Positions 10,842 through 21,056 of a stretch of DNA of 64,000 nucleotides are shown one piece after another; the stretch's first letter is position 1, and every line of letters starts with the position of its first letter. The stretch is from NCBI GenBank assembly GCA_023014485.1, contig JAJOZX010005611.1, positions 253,001-317,000 of the forward strand. The letters are read 5' to 3'. The position numbers were made by a program, and so were the translations under genes. Origin of the DNA: Bathynomus jamesi (lineage: Eukaryota > Arthropoda > Malacostraca > Isopoda > Cirolanidae). The notes beneath the pieces are model-generated. The model was not told the DNA's origin. It saw nothing but the letters and a program-made list of their open reading frames with translations, and made no database searches.

Positions 10842-11378
10842 CAGGGTGGGTAAAAAAGTTACCTCTTAGCGGTAAACTGTCATATTGAAAAAAGTAAGGG
10901 GAATAGAGCTCCAAAACTTCAGTGATGCTTACCTTAGCATGTTGTTCGTCTGAATTGTAAAGTTGCTCGATGTGTCCCCCTTCCTGCTCAACACAGTCCT
11001 CCAAACGTGAACGCCACTGATCAATACACCTGTTTACATATCGTTGAGACACCACCTCAAGCCGAGGGGAATTCTTTCGCGTAGTTCATTTGTGTCTCTT
11101 ATATTAGTACCAGGAATGTAAACTTTGGACTTCAGGGCTTCCCAAACACCATAATTTAATGGTGAAAGGTCGGGGCTACTAGCCGGCCACATATTGGGTT
11201 CGATAAAATTCGGTGTTTCTTTCTCAAAGAATGTGACAGTTTGCCGTGCTCTGTGAGCAGGGGCTCCATCTTGTTGGAAAGTATATCTTTCACTCTCTCT
11301 AACTGATATTCGACCAATTATAGTGGTGAAAGATATACTTTCCAACAAGATTGAGCCCCTGCTCACAGAGCACGGCAA
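10842..11378 (-). pseudogene. mariner-like transposase C-terminal fragment inserted in the Polinton
   Basis: A terminus CAGGGTGGGTAAAAAAGTTA begins at 10842 beside TA. Leftward translation gives FQQDGAPAHRARQTVTFF, then WPASSPDLSPLNYGVWEALK, and ends near RLEDCVEQEGGHIEQLY. The second catalytic Asp is present in QQDGAP. The third position reads SPLN where SPLD is expected, so the catalytic Asp is Asn. The frame breaks near 11050. The N-terminal half is replaced by an inverted duplication of the element itself. Confidence 0.8.
11241..11378. repeat. 53-bp inverted repeat with a 32-bp loop
   Basis: Arms at 11241-11293 and 11326-11378 pair with about one mismatch. Both derive from the same part of the mariner transposase. 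The right arm ends exactly where the LINE fragment starts, marking a complex rearrangement junction. Confidence 0.85.
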
Positions 11379-12468
11379 ACCAACAACGTCATCGACACTG
11401 CTACAAATAACCTACAAATATACATAAACAGTATACAAGACTGGCTCACACACAATAGACTCAAAGAAGCACCCACAAAATCAACCATCACCTTGCTAAC
11501 AAGCAAAAGAACACCAGATAACTCCACAGCTTACACGAAACAACACCAACCTTCCCACTCACAGGACCAAAATACTTGGGGTCACATACAACACATCGTT
11601 ACCTTTTGCAAACCACATTCAGGACATTAAAAACAAATGTACGTCAAGACTTAACACGCTTAGGGTACTAACAGGCACAAACTTTGGACACCAGCAGGAA
11701 ACAACATCACTCATATACAAACAATATATTCGCTCGGTTATGGACTATGCTAGCCCATGCTTGGCACCCATTATCTCAAACACACACATAAACACCTTTC
11801 AGACAATACAGAACAACGCACTTCGTATCATTACAGGATGCACTCAAACAACACCAATAGAACACCTGCACACAGAAACAAAAATACTGAAAGTTAGGGA
11901 ACATTTAGACATGAGGGGAACACAATTCATGGCAGCAGCGACAACTAACCCACAACACCCTTGCCACTACATGTACATCGAACAATCATGCACCAACACC
12001 TCACACCATTAAGGTAACACCAGAGAGACATTATAACCAAATACTTCATTCCATACCACGCCCCCACAGACATCACACAGTAAAGAAACACGCACACACC
12101 TAACCCACAAAGCATTGACACGACTCGGTCCGAATGTGGTCCTAGGTGCGAAGCCGCCACCCATTCACATGACAGAGACCAGCCTGAGCAGATCGGATCG
12201 AATTAACTTAGCACGATTCCAATGTGGACATCACACCAACTTACAGATATATAAACACAGACTAGGCAACTCAACAGACGGCACCTGCCACCTCTGCCAG
12301 GACACACCACAAACAATTGAACACATTATGACAGACTGTACCACTCTAGCACAACATACAACACAACACAACATCACTAGTGCGCTGAACCTGTGGTCCA
12401 CTCCGGAGAGTGTGAATTGTTACCTGCATGCCGCCGGCTTGCTCGATCAGGGTGGGCTGATCGGCTAA
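11379..12468 (+). pseudogene. Jockey/R1-like LINE reverse transcriptase C-terminal half
   Basis: The thumb/connection part of a non-LTR reverse transcriptase is visible: INSIQDWLTHNRLK near 11430, IRSVMDYASPCLAP near 11735, and FQTIQNNALRIITG near 11805. The C-terminal frame (12115-12468) ends in a zinc knuckle, CHLCQDTPQTIEHIMTDC, of the CX2CX8HX4C type. There are frame breaks near 11525-11570 and between 12012 and 12115. The YADD-containing catalytic part is absent. It interrupts the Polinton between the small basic protein and the PX-like gene. Confidence 0.8.
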
Positions 12469-12559
12469 CCAACAGCAACAACAACGATTGAGGGAAAAGT
12501 TTCCCATTCGGTGATGGGAGCTTAACGGTGAAGCTCCACTTTCGTCGCACTGAGTTATA

Positions 12560-12940
12560 ATGGAACGAAAGCCTTTCACAGTCTATCGAGGGGTGAGATA
12601 CCAGCGTTGGAGTGGGCTTGGGTCCATTTTTTCAACCATACTACGTACGGCTGTCCCCTTGCTTAAGAGGTTGCCAGATATCTCGAGAGGAAAAGCGTTA
12701 CAATCAAGTTTTAACACGGCAGAAGACATAATAGGGGAGCTAGACCTAAAGAAGCTCTAAAAATGCACTTAAAGCGTACGTGGGACGAAATCATCAAAGA
12801 CGCAAAGAGAAAAATGCGTGATGGTGGAAAGAAGAAGAAGAAGGAGGGGTTACCAGCACGTAGCGTTAAACGTAAAAGGACATCAAAAAAGAAGTGCTCT
12901 AAGCGAGTGAAACCTATGATTGATAATTTTTTTTAAATAA
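12560..12940 (+). pseudogene. Polinton PX-like virion protein
   Basis: The first 66 residues contain YRGVRYQRWSGLGSIF and LRTAVPLLKRLPD, then FNTAEDIIGEL. This is the amphipathic pattern seen near the start of PX-like (adenovirus pX-like) Polinton proteins. A frameshift at about 12760 is followed by a Lys/Arg-rich tail with KKKKKEG and KRKRTSKKKCSKR that ends in DNFF and a stop. Basic tails of this kind suggest DNA condensation or virion entry roles. Assignment is by pattern, not by alignment. Confidence 0.65.
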
Positions 12941-13020
12941 TATAAGCTAAGAACATTACTCTCATGAATCATAGGTTGCGTACTACTTGTCGACAGAGGT
13001 GGCACTATTTCTGGCTCGTC

Positions 13021-14311
13021 ATGGTACGTTTCATCCATCCGTGTAGTTCACAATGTTGTAAATCGGAGCTGTCCCTCTTTGACATGCCCCCAAGTTTCTA
13101 TTGAACACAGTGACTTTATTACGAGTAACCCGTAAGACACAATTAGTTCCCCGAGTGCTCCTATAGAATTCGTGATACCCAGCTCAGGCCCTTACTCTTT
13201 GATCCAAGCTGCGTGCACATGTACGCTAAACTACATATAGCACATTCAGATGGAATGGATTGGATGACAAATAGGTTATATTTCCCGAAACAAACTTTCT
13301 ACACTTCATATTCAGCCAGTGTGACGTATATTTAAATCAGGTCAACATCTCTGCAGGAACGGGTTATTATCACCTACGAACCTATGTGGAAAGTGTCCTC
13401 AACTTTTAAAAAGAAGCGAAGGATACCTTTTAATTGACGAGGGCTATTATCAGGGTAAAGACGAGAGCAGTATAAAGGACAAATTTATAAATTCTAAGAA
13501 GATATACGAATGTTTTGGGCGCCTGCATTCACATTCCAGGAGAAGCTGCTTATGAATGGGGTCGATATGAAATTAAAGCTCACTCTCACTCGCACGAATC
13601 CTGAGATCTGTTTAAATCTGGGAGCTGATCAAGAAGAGGGCGCGCAAAACTAGTTGTGATTCATATTATGGAAACATACCTACGCGTACGTCGAGTGAAA
13701 CTAAGTTCGCCTAAACAGTTAGAAATTGAAAAAAATTTACTACATGCCACAGTAAAATACCCAATTAACAGAGTACAGATCAAACTATACACGGTGCCAG
13801 CAGGGTTGGCATCGAAACAGATAGAAAACATCGCCCTGGGAGCTCTACCTAAAAGGTTATTAATTGGTATGCAGGACCACGCTCTGTGAATGGGAAATAT
13901 AAAAAGAACGCCTTCAAATTCGAAAATTTCGGCCATAAAAATATAATTTTATACGTTAGTGGCATAGCGTTGGGGAGAATATTGGAGACGGATTATTCAT
14001 CAGACGCTGTGTTCCCGCTTTGCTCGAGAGCTTATTGTAATCTTGCCCATATCGCCGGTACCTGTGATGAGCTAGGAATTGGTGTAACGTAGAAAGAATT
14101 CATTGATCAATTTAACCTTTATCCGTTTGACATCACTCCTGACTTATCTGCTAGTGCAAATACACACTTAAGTCCACAGCAGAGTGGAAACATTTCAGTC
14201 AGACTCGAATTCGCCAAGCCGATAGACGTCCCTATTAGTGTACTAGTATACCTCGAGTCACAGGCCCTAATAGAAATTGACTGATTCAGGAGTGTAGTCA
14301 CTGACTTTTAA
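13021..14311 (+). pseudogene. Polinton major capsid protein (double jelly-roll)
   Basis: The start MVRFIHPCSSQCCKSEL at 13021 matches the conserved opening of Polinton capsid proteins. The middle shows TYLRVRRVKLS near 13672 and VKYPINRVQIKLYTVPAG near 13755, followed by LPKRLLIGM. The end shows YPFDITPDLS and QSGNISVRLEFA, then ALIEID near 14270. Length is close to the usual 400-450 residues. There are several frameshifts (about 13110, 13230-13650, 13885) and stops (14090, 14282). This is the virion shell protein of the family, here decayed. Confidence 0.8.
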
Positions 14312-14312
14312 A

Positions 14313-14804
14313 ATGGATGCGAATACACTCCAGAGAGAAATGAATAGTGCCCGAATCACACGCTCCAAATTTATCGGTGTCCGTGCGAAGAATGAAACAT
14401 TGAAATTGTCAACTACGAGAGACTGCGGTGCATTTATTGTGAACACAGATGTTATTAGTGGCGAAGGGATTCATTGGAAAAAATAGGAAAAATAGAAAAA
14501 ATAGAAATAGAATGTACTTCTTTAATTCGATGGGGACTCATCCTTGGAGCGACTCTATTATCGTAAAATTTCTCGAACAGATGCATATCTCCGAAATTGT
14601 CTGGAATCATTACCGGTTCCAGGGATACTTTAGTATTACTTGCGGCATGTACTGCCTTTCATTTCTCTTACACATGGCAGGTGGAAAGGAATTTATAATT
14701 TTTTAAAATTATTCGACCCGTGTCACACTGAAGGGAATGATGAGTTGGTATGCAGGCAGATTAAAAAACGTTTTCCGTTTGTGCGCATTCGATGTATTGT
14801 ATAA
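14313..14804 (+). pseudogene. Polinton adenain-like cysteine protease
   Basis: The start MDANTLQREMNS at 14313 lies 2 bp after the capsid stop. The His-Trp pair of the catalytic triad is in CGAFIVNTDVISGEGIHW. The next block reads YFFNSMGTHPW, where family members usually have FDS; Asp is Asn here. The nucleophile Cys is in TCGMYCLSFLLH near 14640. An A-rich run with repeated AAATAG (14478-14510) introduces stops. Adenovirus-type proteases mature the virion proteins, fitting the adjacent capsid gene. Confidence 0.8.
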
Positions 14805-15293
14805 ATATAACTGTAATTGCAACTTGAGTAATTGAAATAATATTGTGTAAAATGGGTACACCTCAAATTTTAACTCTGTAACTAATTTAAGTTGAATATA
14901 AAAATTGTACTGTTTTAAAAAACATTCCTTATGAATCTACCATTTAATAAATTGATGAAAATACACTGCGTCTTGTTCTTACCCGAAACAAGAAAAAGAA
15001 AAAAAGCTTACATTAGTTCCCCGACGACCTAGCATTCGTTGGATCGGGTGTGCTGTATTACTTCGACCTCCCTATTCAGATCACTGTCTGCGACTTACGT
15101 TTCTTCAAACTATAACGAAAAGATTCTGTAACACGATTTAGCTCATCATCGGTCCTTTAAGGAGAAAGGATATGTGATTATTATGGAATTTATAAAAATA
15201 ATTAACACTTGCAAAAGAATTTTCATTATTGTAATATTTAATATGATTTCCACTCTTTGCCTATAACATATACTTCCATAAACACACACACAC

Positions 15294-15333
<40 letters not shown>

Positions 15334-15666
15334 CACAGGAGGAGAGAGTTGCAAGGAGTTACATGGAGCTACAAGGTGAAGCCTCAAATACCCTCGAACC
15401 ACTCAGGGAAGTTCGTGGTTTGTGGTTCATTTAAGAGTAAATGACGAATAACGTCACATATCAAAATGAACTTATTATGGATTTTTATAAAATTAATTAA
15501 TAGAAATATCAGAACAGGACTTTTACCATAATATTGAAGGTATTCTAAAATATTAATTATTAGTTAGTTATTACTAATTGAAACTAATCTATAATTTAAA
15601 AATGAGTGCACCTTTTATTTTAATGAAGCATTTTACAACAAAATGTTGAAAATAAATTATTACAGT

Positions 15667-15698
<32 letters not shown>

Positions 15699-15708
15699 CT
15701 TAGATATA
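14805..15708. other. AT-rich spacer with (CA)n/(TA)n tracts
   Basis: (CA)n(TA)n lies at about 15284-15333, and another (TA)n at 15669-15697. A possible leftward coding remnant near 15130-14990 could not be identified. The integrase expected near a Polinton end was not recognised here. Confidence 0.4.
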
Positions 15709-16281
15709 CAGGGTGTCCGAGAATTATCTGTACAATTTTTGGCTGTTATTAAAAGTCAACCATGAAGTGTAGAAATTCCAGTGTTGTCCCATTTTACAGA
15801 GAATTTCATTAAGTTTTTTCTGATACCACGTTTTGACAAGTTTTTTAGAAATGTACGCGGGTGACAGACATTGATGATTTAAAAGCAAGAATCACAGCTG
15901 CTATTGAGCGAATTGGTGTGGATATGCTGCAGCGTACATGGCAACATTTGGAGTATCGATTGGATGTTTTGCGAATCACTAATGGTGCACATATCGAATG
16001 TTTGTAACAACGTTACTTTAATAAAAGAAACTTTTGAAAATACAGATTCTAAATAATCTTGTTTAAGAATTTTACGTGTGTTATCAAGAATTTTAGTAAA
16101 AGATGAAATTGTACAGATAATGTTCGAACACACTGGAATTTCTAAAAAACTTGTCAAAACTTGGTATCAGAAAAAACTTAATGAGATTCTCTGTAAAATG
16201 GGACAAAACTGGAATTTCTACACTTCATGGTTGACTTTTAATAACAGCCAAAAATTGTACAGATAATTCTCGGACACCCTG
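15709..16281 (+). mobile_element. 573-bp mariner-derived MITE with long TIRs (copy 1)
   Basis: Long terminal inverted repeats of roughly 145 bp start CAGGGTGTCCGAGAATTATC and are flanked by TA. The centre keeps only a transposase C-terminus, with DIDDLKARITAAIERIG and VLRITNGAHIECL before a stop near 16007. A second copy of the same 573-bp length lies inverted at 43473-44045. Open frames in the TIRs are artefacts of the inverted repeat. Confidence 0.9.
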
Positions 16282-17091
16282 TATTTACAAAAAGTATTTT
16301 TGTTAAAAGATTTTAGTAAAGAAAAGTAAATTATTAGAATATTTTTTGTAATGGAAAGATAAAAACTTAACCAACGGGGATCCGCACCCCTTGGCATGGC
16401 CAGATGCTGGAGGCGGATTCGCGGAGTGAGTTACGAGACCTGGCACGGTATTTTTCCCGAACTTTATTCTGGATTTGAAGAAGTTCAAGAAGGAAGAAGG
16501 ATTAGGCTTCTCTACTAGAAGTCGGGTTTAGCCCTTCTAGTTTGAACATCTAGGCTAATTTGACGAGCGGTGTCGGGATGGAGAAAACCCACCCGCACCA
16601 TCTTGTAAATAACCCCGTAAGGGAGCTTCTCAAATGGATCTGGCCAACCAGATTAGCCGCCTAGTGTAGGCCCGATTGCAACTAGCCTGGTACCAAGAAA
16701 GCATTGGTAACAAATTCTGGAAAGCTTCATTCCAGGGTGAATCTGGAATGACGCTAGACTGCCAGTAACCTTAAGTCAAGATGGTGTATGAGAAGGAGGA
16801 CTAAATTGATAACTCTAAAACTACAAAACTAAACGTAAGATTCATTTGCTAAGTATGACAATTTGTATAGTTTGACGATTTCTATAGTATGAAGTAAGCT
16901 GATCAAGAATCAAGAAGCTGAAGAACTTGTGATTTTATAAATCATAAATTCGGAGGCTCTGTATTCCAGAAAAGAAAGATATAACAATATAAATAAAGTA
17001 TAACTTGTAATGTGAAAGAAATATTGTGTGTGACTGGATTGTAAGCGACTGGGGATGGATGAAGCGGATGAAGGTGTATATATATGATGAA
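16282..17091. other. Unassigned block, including a GC-richer segment
   Basis: The part at about 16370-16790 is less AT-rich than its surroundings, has no long ORF, and contains phrases such as GGCATGGCCAGATGCTGG. It may be a SINE or a LINE untranslated region. I could not assign it. Confidence 0.3.
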
Positions 17092-17215
17092 ATAACCACG
17101 AAGGAAACACAGAATCGTGCTCAAGAGCTTTCGCCTAATGACATCCTCAGGAACATTAAAATAAATAACAAGTTCGCGACTAAATATAGGACACAAAAAA
17201 TAAAATAGAAATACG
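17092..17215 (-). repeat. Penelope-like element terminal fragment with ribozyme-like core
   Basis: It shares the ACCACGAAGGAAACACAGAA start and the GAACTTG/AAGTTCG tail with the pLTR of the PLE at 54 kb. On the minus strand the core is CTGAGGA, T, a GTC-ATTA-GGC stem, GAAA, then GCTCTT-GAGCAC. It lies next to a TATATATATGATG segment. Confidence 0.8.
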
Positions 17216-17239
17216 GGTACATAAACTTTTTATACCTAC

Positions 17240-17434
17240 ATTTCTACTGTAGATTCTTCCGCTGGATCAAACGGATCGTCAGTGCAGATGTCAGCAATGG
17301 ATTACGTTGAAAATAATCCGTCCCGATCGGATGCGTTAAAAAAAACTAATTGTAGCCACCGCGTCTGTGTCTCCATCTTCATATAGCTCCGGTAAACTGT
17401 AAAGTTGTTGTTGTGACTGGTTGGCGGTATCCAT
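17240..17434 (-). pseudogene. Acidic micro-exon, copy 1
   Basis: The start codon at 17434 opens a short acidic peptide with LYSLPELYEDGD. It ends after a T8 run at about 17338. The frame +1 from there continues as NASDRDGLFST, a stop, then SIADICTDDPFDPAEEST. It finishes at AAAT|GTAGGT, a donor-like site at 17239. The copy at 39813-39637 aligns along the whole length, including the one-base frame offset and the donor position. Bulky hydrophobic residues among Asp/Glu resemble an activation domain, but this is inference and the protein family is unknown. Confidence 0.5.
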
Positions 17435-17498
17435 GACGGAGGGTATGTGTGATTATTCGCTGGTAAAATAACTGCTGTGAGTTCCAGCTGAAAATACT

Positions 17499-17564
17499 TC
17501 CTTTTATATGCAATGATTCCTGACTGTGACAGTCCCTTAAACTTGTTGATTGGATGTTGATTGG
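17499..17564 (-). promoter_or_regulatory. TATA box and CCAAT boxes upstream of micro-exon copy 1
   Basis: On the minus strand ATATAAAAGG (about 17499-17508) lies some 68 bp upstream of the ATG. Two CCAATCAACA repeats (about 17549-17564) lie 40-55 bp further upstream. The same order and spacing occur at copy 2. Confidence 0.6.
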
Positions 17565-18562
17565 ATGTTGATGTCTATGGCATATGTGTGTGCCAATCAG
17601 ATGTCGTAGCACTGATGTACGGACCCACGCTTTGGGCATTGAAGTTCTGATTGAACAACTTCATGAATAATGAATGTGTGTCCTTATCAAATTTGGCTTC
17701 TTCACTCCGCAGATTTTTTCAAGGTTTTCAGAGATCGTAGGGGAATAAAATTGTATTATAATTAAAAACTTATCTAAGTGTTTGATTTTCAACGTAAAAA
17801 TGAACGTTATTTAGCAAGTGTTTAAAAAAATGTTAAACGTAAATCCAAAGTTTTTAAGAGAGAGAGAAGTTCTGAGTTATTATTATTATTATTGTTATTA
17901 TTATTATTTAAAATAACGATGATGAAATAGAAAATAAATTTGGTGTTTTCAGAATTCCAAGTATTATATTTGTTTAAGATTAAAATTGCCGAATGGTTAG
18001 GTTAGGTTAACTGTAGCGCTCTTTGCATTGCACGCACTTCAGTCTATTTCCATCACTGACTCCACTGTGAATAATTTAAAAAAAATTCGAATTATTAAGG
18101 ATTGATTCTCGAATAAAAAATCACCCTGTACTTTTGCAATCATGGGCATGCTAGGCACAGCCTGCCGACACTGTGGCCCGAGCCACGTTCGAATAGTATT
18201 ACACTTCAAAATGAGTTTGTTATGGATTTTTATAAAAATTATCTAATTTATACGAATTGTCTAACATCCCCATATTGAAATTATTTTGGCCAGTTCATAC
18301 ATTTTTTTCTGAATCTATTTTAATAATAATTGTAGTCCATTATGCTTTTAAGAAATTTGATAATATTTTTTAAGATTTCATGGAAACTATGCGTGATACA
18401 CCAAAATCAATAATATTTACACGTAAAAATAATTTTCTGTAAAGGATTTAGGCGAAATGAAAGAATACGGTGTAGGACGAGAAGGGAGAAGAGCGAAAGA
18501 AGGGCAAAGGGGGAGAGAAGGGTGAATGGGGAGAGAAGCTAATATGATATATAATATATATG

Positions 18563-18599
<37 letters not shown>

Positions 18600-18604
18600 C
18601 CTTT

Positions 18605-18895
18605 AACCTTTGGTTAGCTTCCGCCCGAATTGTTCATTCTGACGAAGGTCAAGCTTTTCACTCCACCTTAGACCTACAGTTTAACGTGGAATCCGAACCA
18701 CGCCCCATCAGCAGCCCAGCGTCTTAACCACTAGGCCACCTAAGGTACCCATTTATCTACCAACCACTTTCTTTATTGTGTGGAAGGAGGAACAGCTGGG
18801 TTTTGCTGCACGCCGGCTGCCGTCGGGTCTCGAACCCGGGGCCGATGGATTCGTAGTCAGCTACGCTAACCACTACACCACCGAGGCGCATTAAG
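18605..18895 (-). repeat. tRNA-derived SINE sequence(s)
   Basis: Two tRNA-like blocks are read leftward. One has a TGGCCTAGTGGTTAAGACG A-box-like element and GGTTCGGATTCC B-box (about 18740-18685). The other has TGGTGTAGTGGTTAGCGTAG and GGGTTCGAGACCC (about 18885-18815). Related copies lie at 44.5-45.0 kb. The cloverleaf acceptor stems do not close, so these are SINEs and not tRNA genes. Confidence 0.65.
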
Positions 18896-18948
18896 AGAGT
18901 AATTCAATGAAGAGTAATTAAGAGAGTAATTCAATGAAGAGTAATTAA

Positions 18949-19242
18949 GAGAGTAATTCAATTGCCCCATATTAGAAATGTTCAGTTATCCCTTATATAT
19001 TCTTTTAAATAATTAAAACCAAACCAAAATGGAGAAATGTCAATTTACCTTGTTTACTTGCTTCGAATAAATTTCATTTATTTCTCCATAAACACTCCAT
19101 TTAAAATGGGGCAAAAACATTGTGTAATAAATCAAAAAAACAAATCAATCCCAAAAGAATTTCAGTCTTAATGTACTCACGTCAAATATCTCTATTAAAA
19201 TTTCACTCATTACTAATTAGTAATTTAAAAAAAAAAATTATA

Positions 19243-19280
<38 letters not shown>

Positions 19281-19453
19281 TAAAATGCATTTACGCGTCA
19301 TTAACGAAATGAAAGAAAGGCAGATATTATGTACGAGCTGCTTACTTTCAGAAAATATACGCTTTGGCTCAAAATGAAAGTCGTGTTTTAAAAGAATAAA
19401 TTGATGTAAAATGGTTTACCACCTTACCTGAGGTAATATATATATATATATAT

Positions 19454-19492
<39 letters not shown>

Positions 19493-20273
19493 AGGTTATA
19501 CAGTGTGTGTTTTGAGCTTAACGAGTATACACATTTTTTTTAAATTATTCGCTCCATGGAACACAAGCTAACATTCCTATCGAAATATTATGTGGTTAGT
19601 TCAAATATCCCCTACACAACTTTTAAAGATATTAAAAATATCGCAATAATTTCGACGTGGAGCTACAGACAAATTTTTTCACATTGTTACGTAACAAGGT
19701 GAAAACATTTCTGAGGAAGAAGAATCGAGAGTTATTTATATTGAAAATAGTATTTTTTTTAATTTATCAAAGTATGAAAAATTTATTTAACTCACTTAAT
19801 TCGTGGTTAGAAAAGTGTTCTCGCTTCCAATGTATCATCGGCTCTTCTTAGCGAAATTTGAGCTGCTAAGCAAAGTTGGGCTGGATGAGTGTTGTATGGG
19901 TGACCCCTATCTTCCACGTTTAGATGATATAACGACTCGTAGAGAACTGGAAACCACATTTACTTGGACATTGAACTCCGAAATTTATAAAAAAAAATTA
20001 AAAAATTACTAATTAGTAATGAGTGAAATTCTAATAGATATTTGACGTCAGTACTTAAGACTGAAATTCTTTTGGGATTGATTTGTTTTTTTGATTTATT
20101 ACACAATGTTTTCCCCCCATTTTAAATGAAGTGTTTATGGAGAAATAAATAAAATTTATTCGAAGTAAACAAGGTAAATTGACATTTCTCCATTTTGATT
20201 TGGTTTTAATTGTTTAAAAGAATATATAAGGGATAACTGAACATTTCTAATATGGAGCAATTGAATTACTCTC
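18949..20273. repeat. 1.3-kb foldback with arms of about 280 bp
   Basis: The left arm (about 18951-19235) and right arm (about 19990-20273) are inverted copies, starting GAGAGTAATTCAATTG and ending CAATTGAATTACTCTC-like. Arms differ by scattered substitutions. The roughly 750-bp spacer contains (TA)n tracts (19241-19277, 19437-19490) and no recognised protein. Confidence 0.85.
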
Positions 20274-20301
20274 TTTATACTACTTTTAATGGTATATATA
20301 T

Positions 20302-20963
20302 ATTAGGGTGGCCCTTAGTTGTATGTGATTTTCTGAAATGAAATTTTTTCATCTCCCAACCTCCAAAGTTGTTCTAATCCATGTAAAAATGTTCTGGTAA
20401 AATTTCAGCTCAATCAGACAATAATAAGATGGCCCCCAAAGGCCCTAAAGTTTCAGATTTTAACAATATTGATATTTTTTCATATAAAACCGTTATTATC
20501 TTCTTTACAGTGTTTTATTCGAAAGAAATATAGAATATGATCGAAAGAGAATTCAATTTACAATAAATTTAGTTATAACCATTATTTACTTAAAACCAAA
20601 ATTGGACGAGATATTCACGGAAATTGAAAAGTATCATAAGTGCGTAAAAAAACCGCTTCTGGAAGGTTCTAGAAAGTTCTGCGCCTGCGGCCTATATAAG
20701 CGGCGTAATTATTTGTTGTAAATAAAATTCACTTTCGATTATGCTTTGTGATTATTTTCCCAAACAAAGTTTGCAAATGAATTATAAAGGTTTTATATTA
20801 GAAATACCAATTATCAGTGAATTTTGAAACTTTAGGGCCTTTGGGGGCCACCTTAATATAGCCCAATTGAGCTGAAATTTTGCACAGAGCACTTTTTTAT
20901 ATATTGGAAGAAGATTAGGGGTTGGGAGCACGTAATTTCAAAAGCTGAAAAATAAGGGCCACC

Positions 20964-20967
<4 letters not shown>
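20302..20967. mobile_element. 666-bp MITE with inverted ends TTAGGGTGGCCCTTA
   Basis: The ends read TTAGGGTGGCCCTTAG and CTTATTTTTC...GGGCCACCCTAA in opposite orientation. The subterminal 190 bp pair imperfectly, sharing GGCCCTAAAG and GAGCTGAAATTTT-like segments. It sits in TATATA sequence on both sides. No coding sequence is present. The superfamily is undetermined. Confidence 0.75.
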
Positions 20968-21039
<72 letters not shown>

Positions 21040-21056
21040 TAGATAGATATATATAC
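20968..21056. repeat. (TA)n and (TAGA)n microsatellite
   Basis: A (TA)n run to about 21011 is followed by TAGA repeats to about 21056. The next 280 bp contain two copies of a CTACCAACTGGACTGA segment (about 21116 and 21300). Confidence 0.95.

Larger units (their letters stand above)
8371..14804. mobile_element. Degenerate Polinton/Maverick (adintovirus-like) element
   Basis: Six of the typical Polinton modules are recognisable: a protein-primed family B DNA polymerase (minus), then on the plus strand a packaging ATPase, a small basic protein, a PX-like virion protein, a double-jelly-roll major capsid protein and an adenovirus-type cysteine protease. This order and the divergent polymerase/ATPase arrangement fit Polintons. 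The retroviral-type integrase, the minor (penton-like) capsid protein, the terminal inverted repeats and the 6-bp target duplication were not found, so the ends given here are those of the recognised genes. A mariner fragment and a LINE fragment (10842-12468) interrupt the element. Every gene has stops, frameshifts or deletions; this is a fossil. Confidence 0.85.

Noticed and set aside
15879..16266. Open frames on both strands in the 573-bp MITE
   Set aside because: They are antisense or TIR shadows of a mariner remnant; the same pair recurs at 43488-43875.
17997..18010. TTAGG-like telomeric repeat (GGTTAGGTTAGG)
   Set aside because: Only about two units; far too short for telomeric DNA.
18810..18888. 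Possible tRNA gene on the minus strand
   Set aside because: A-box and T-arm-like sequences exist, but the acceptor stem does not pair; it is a SINE head.
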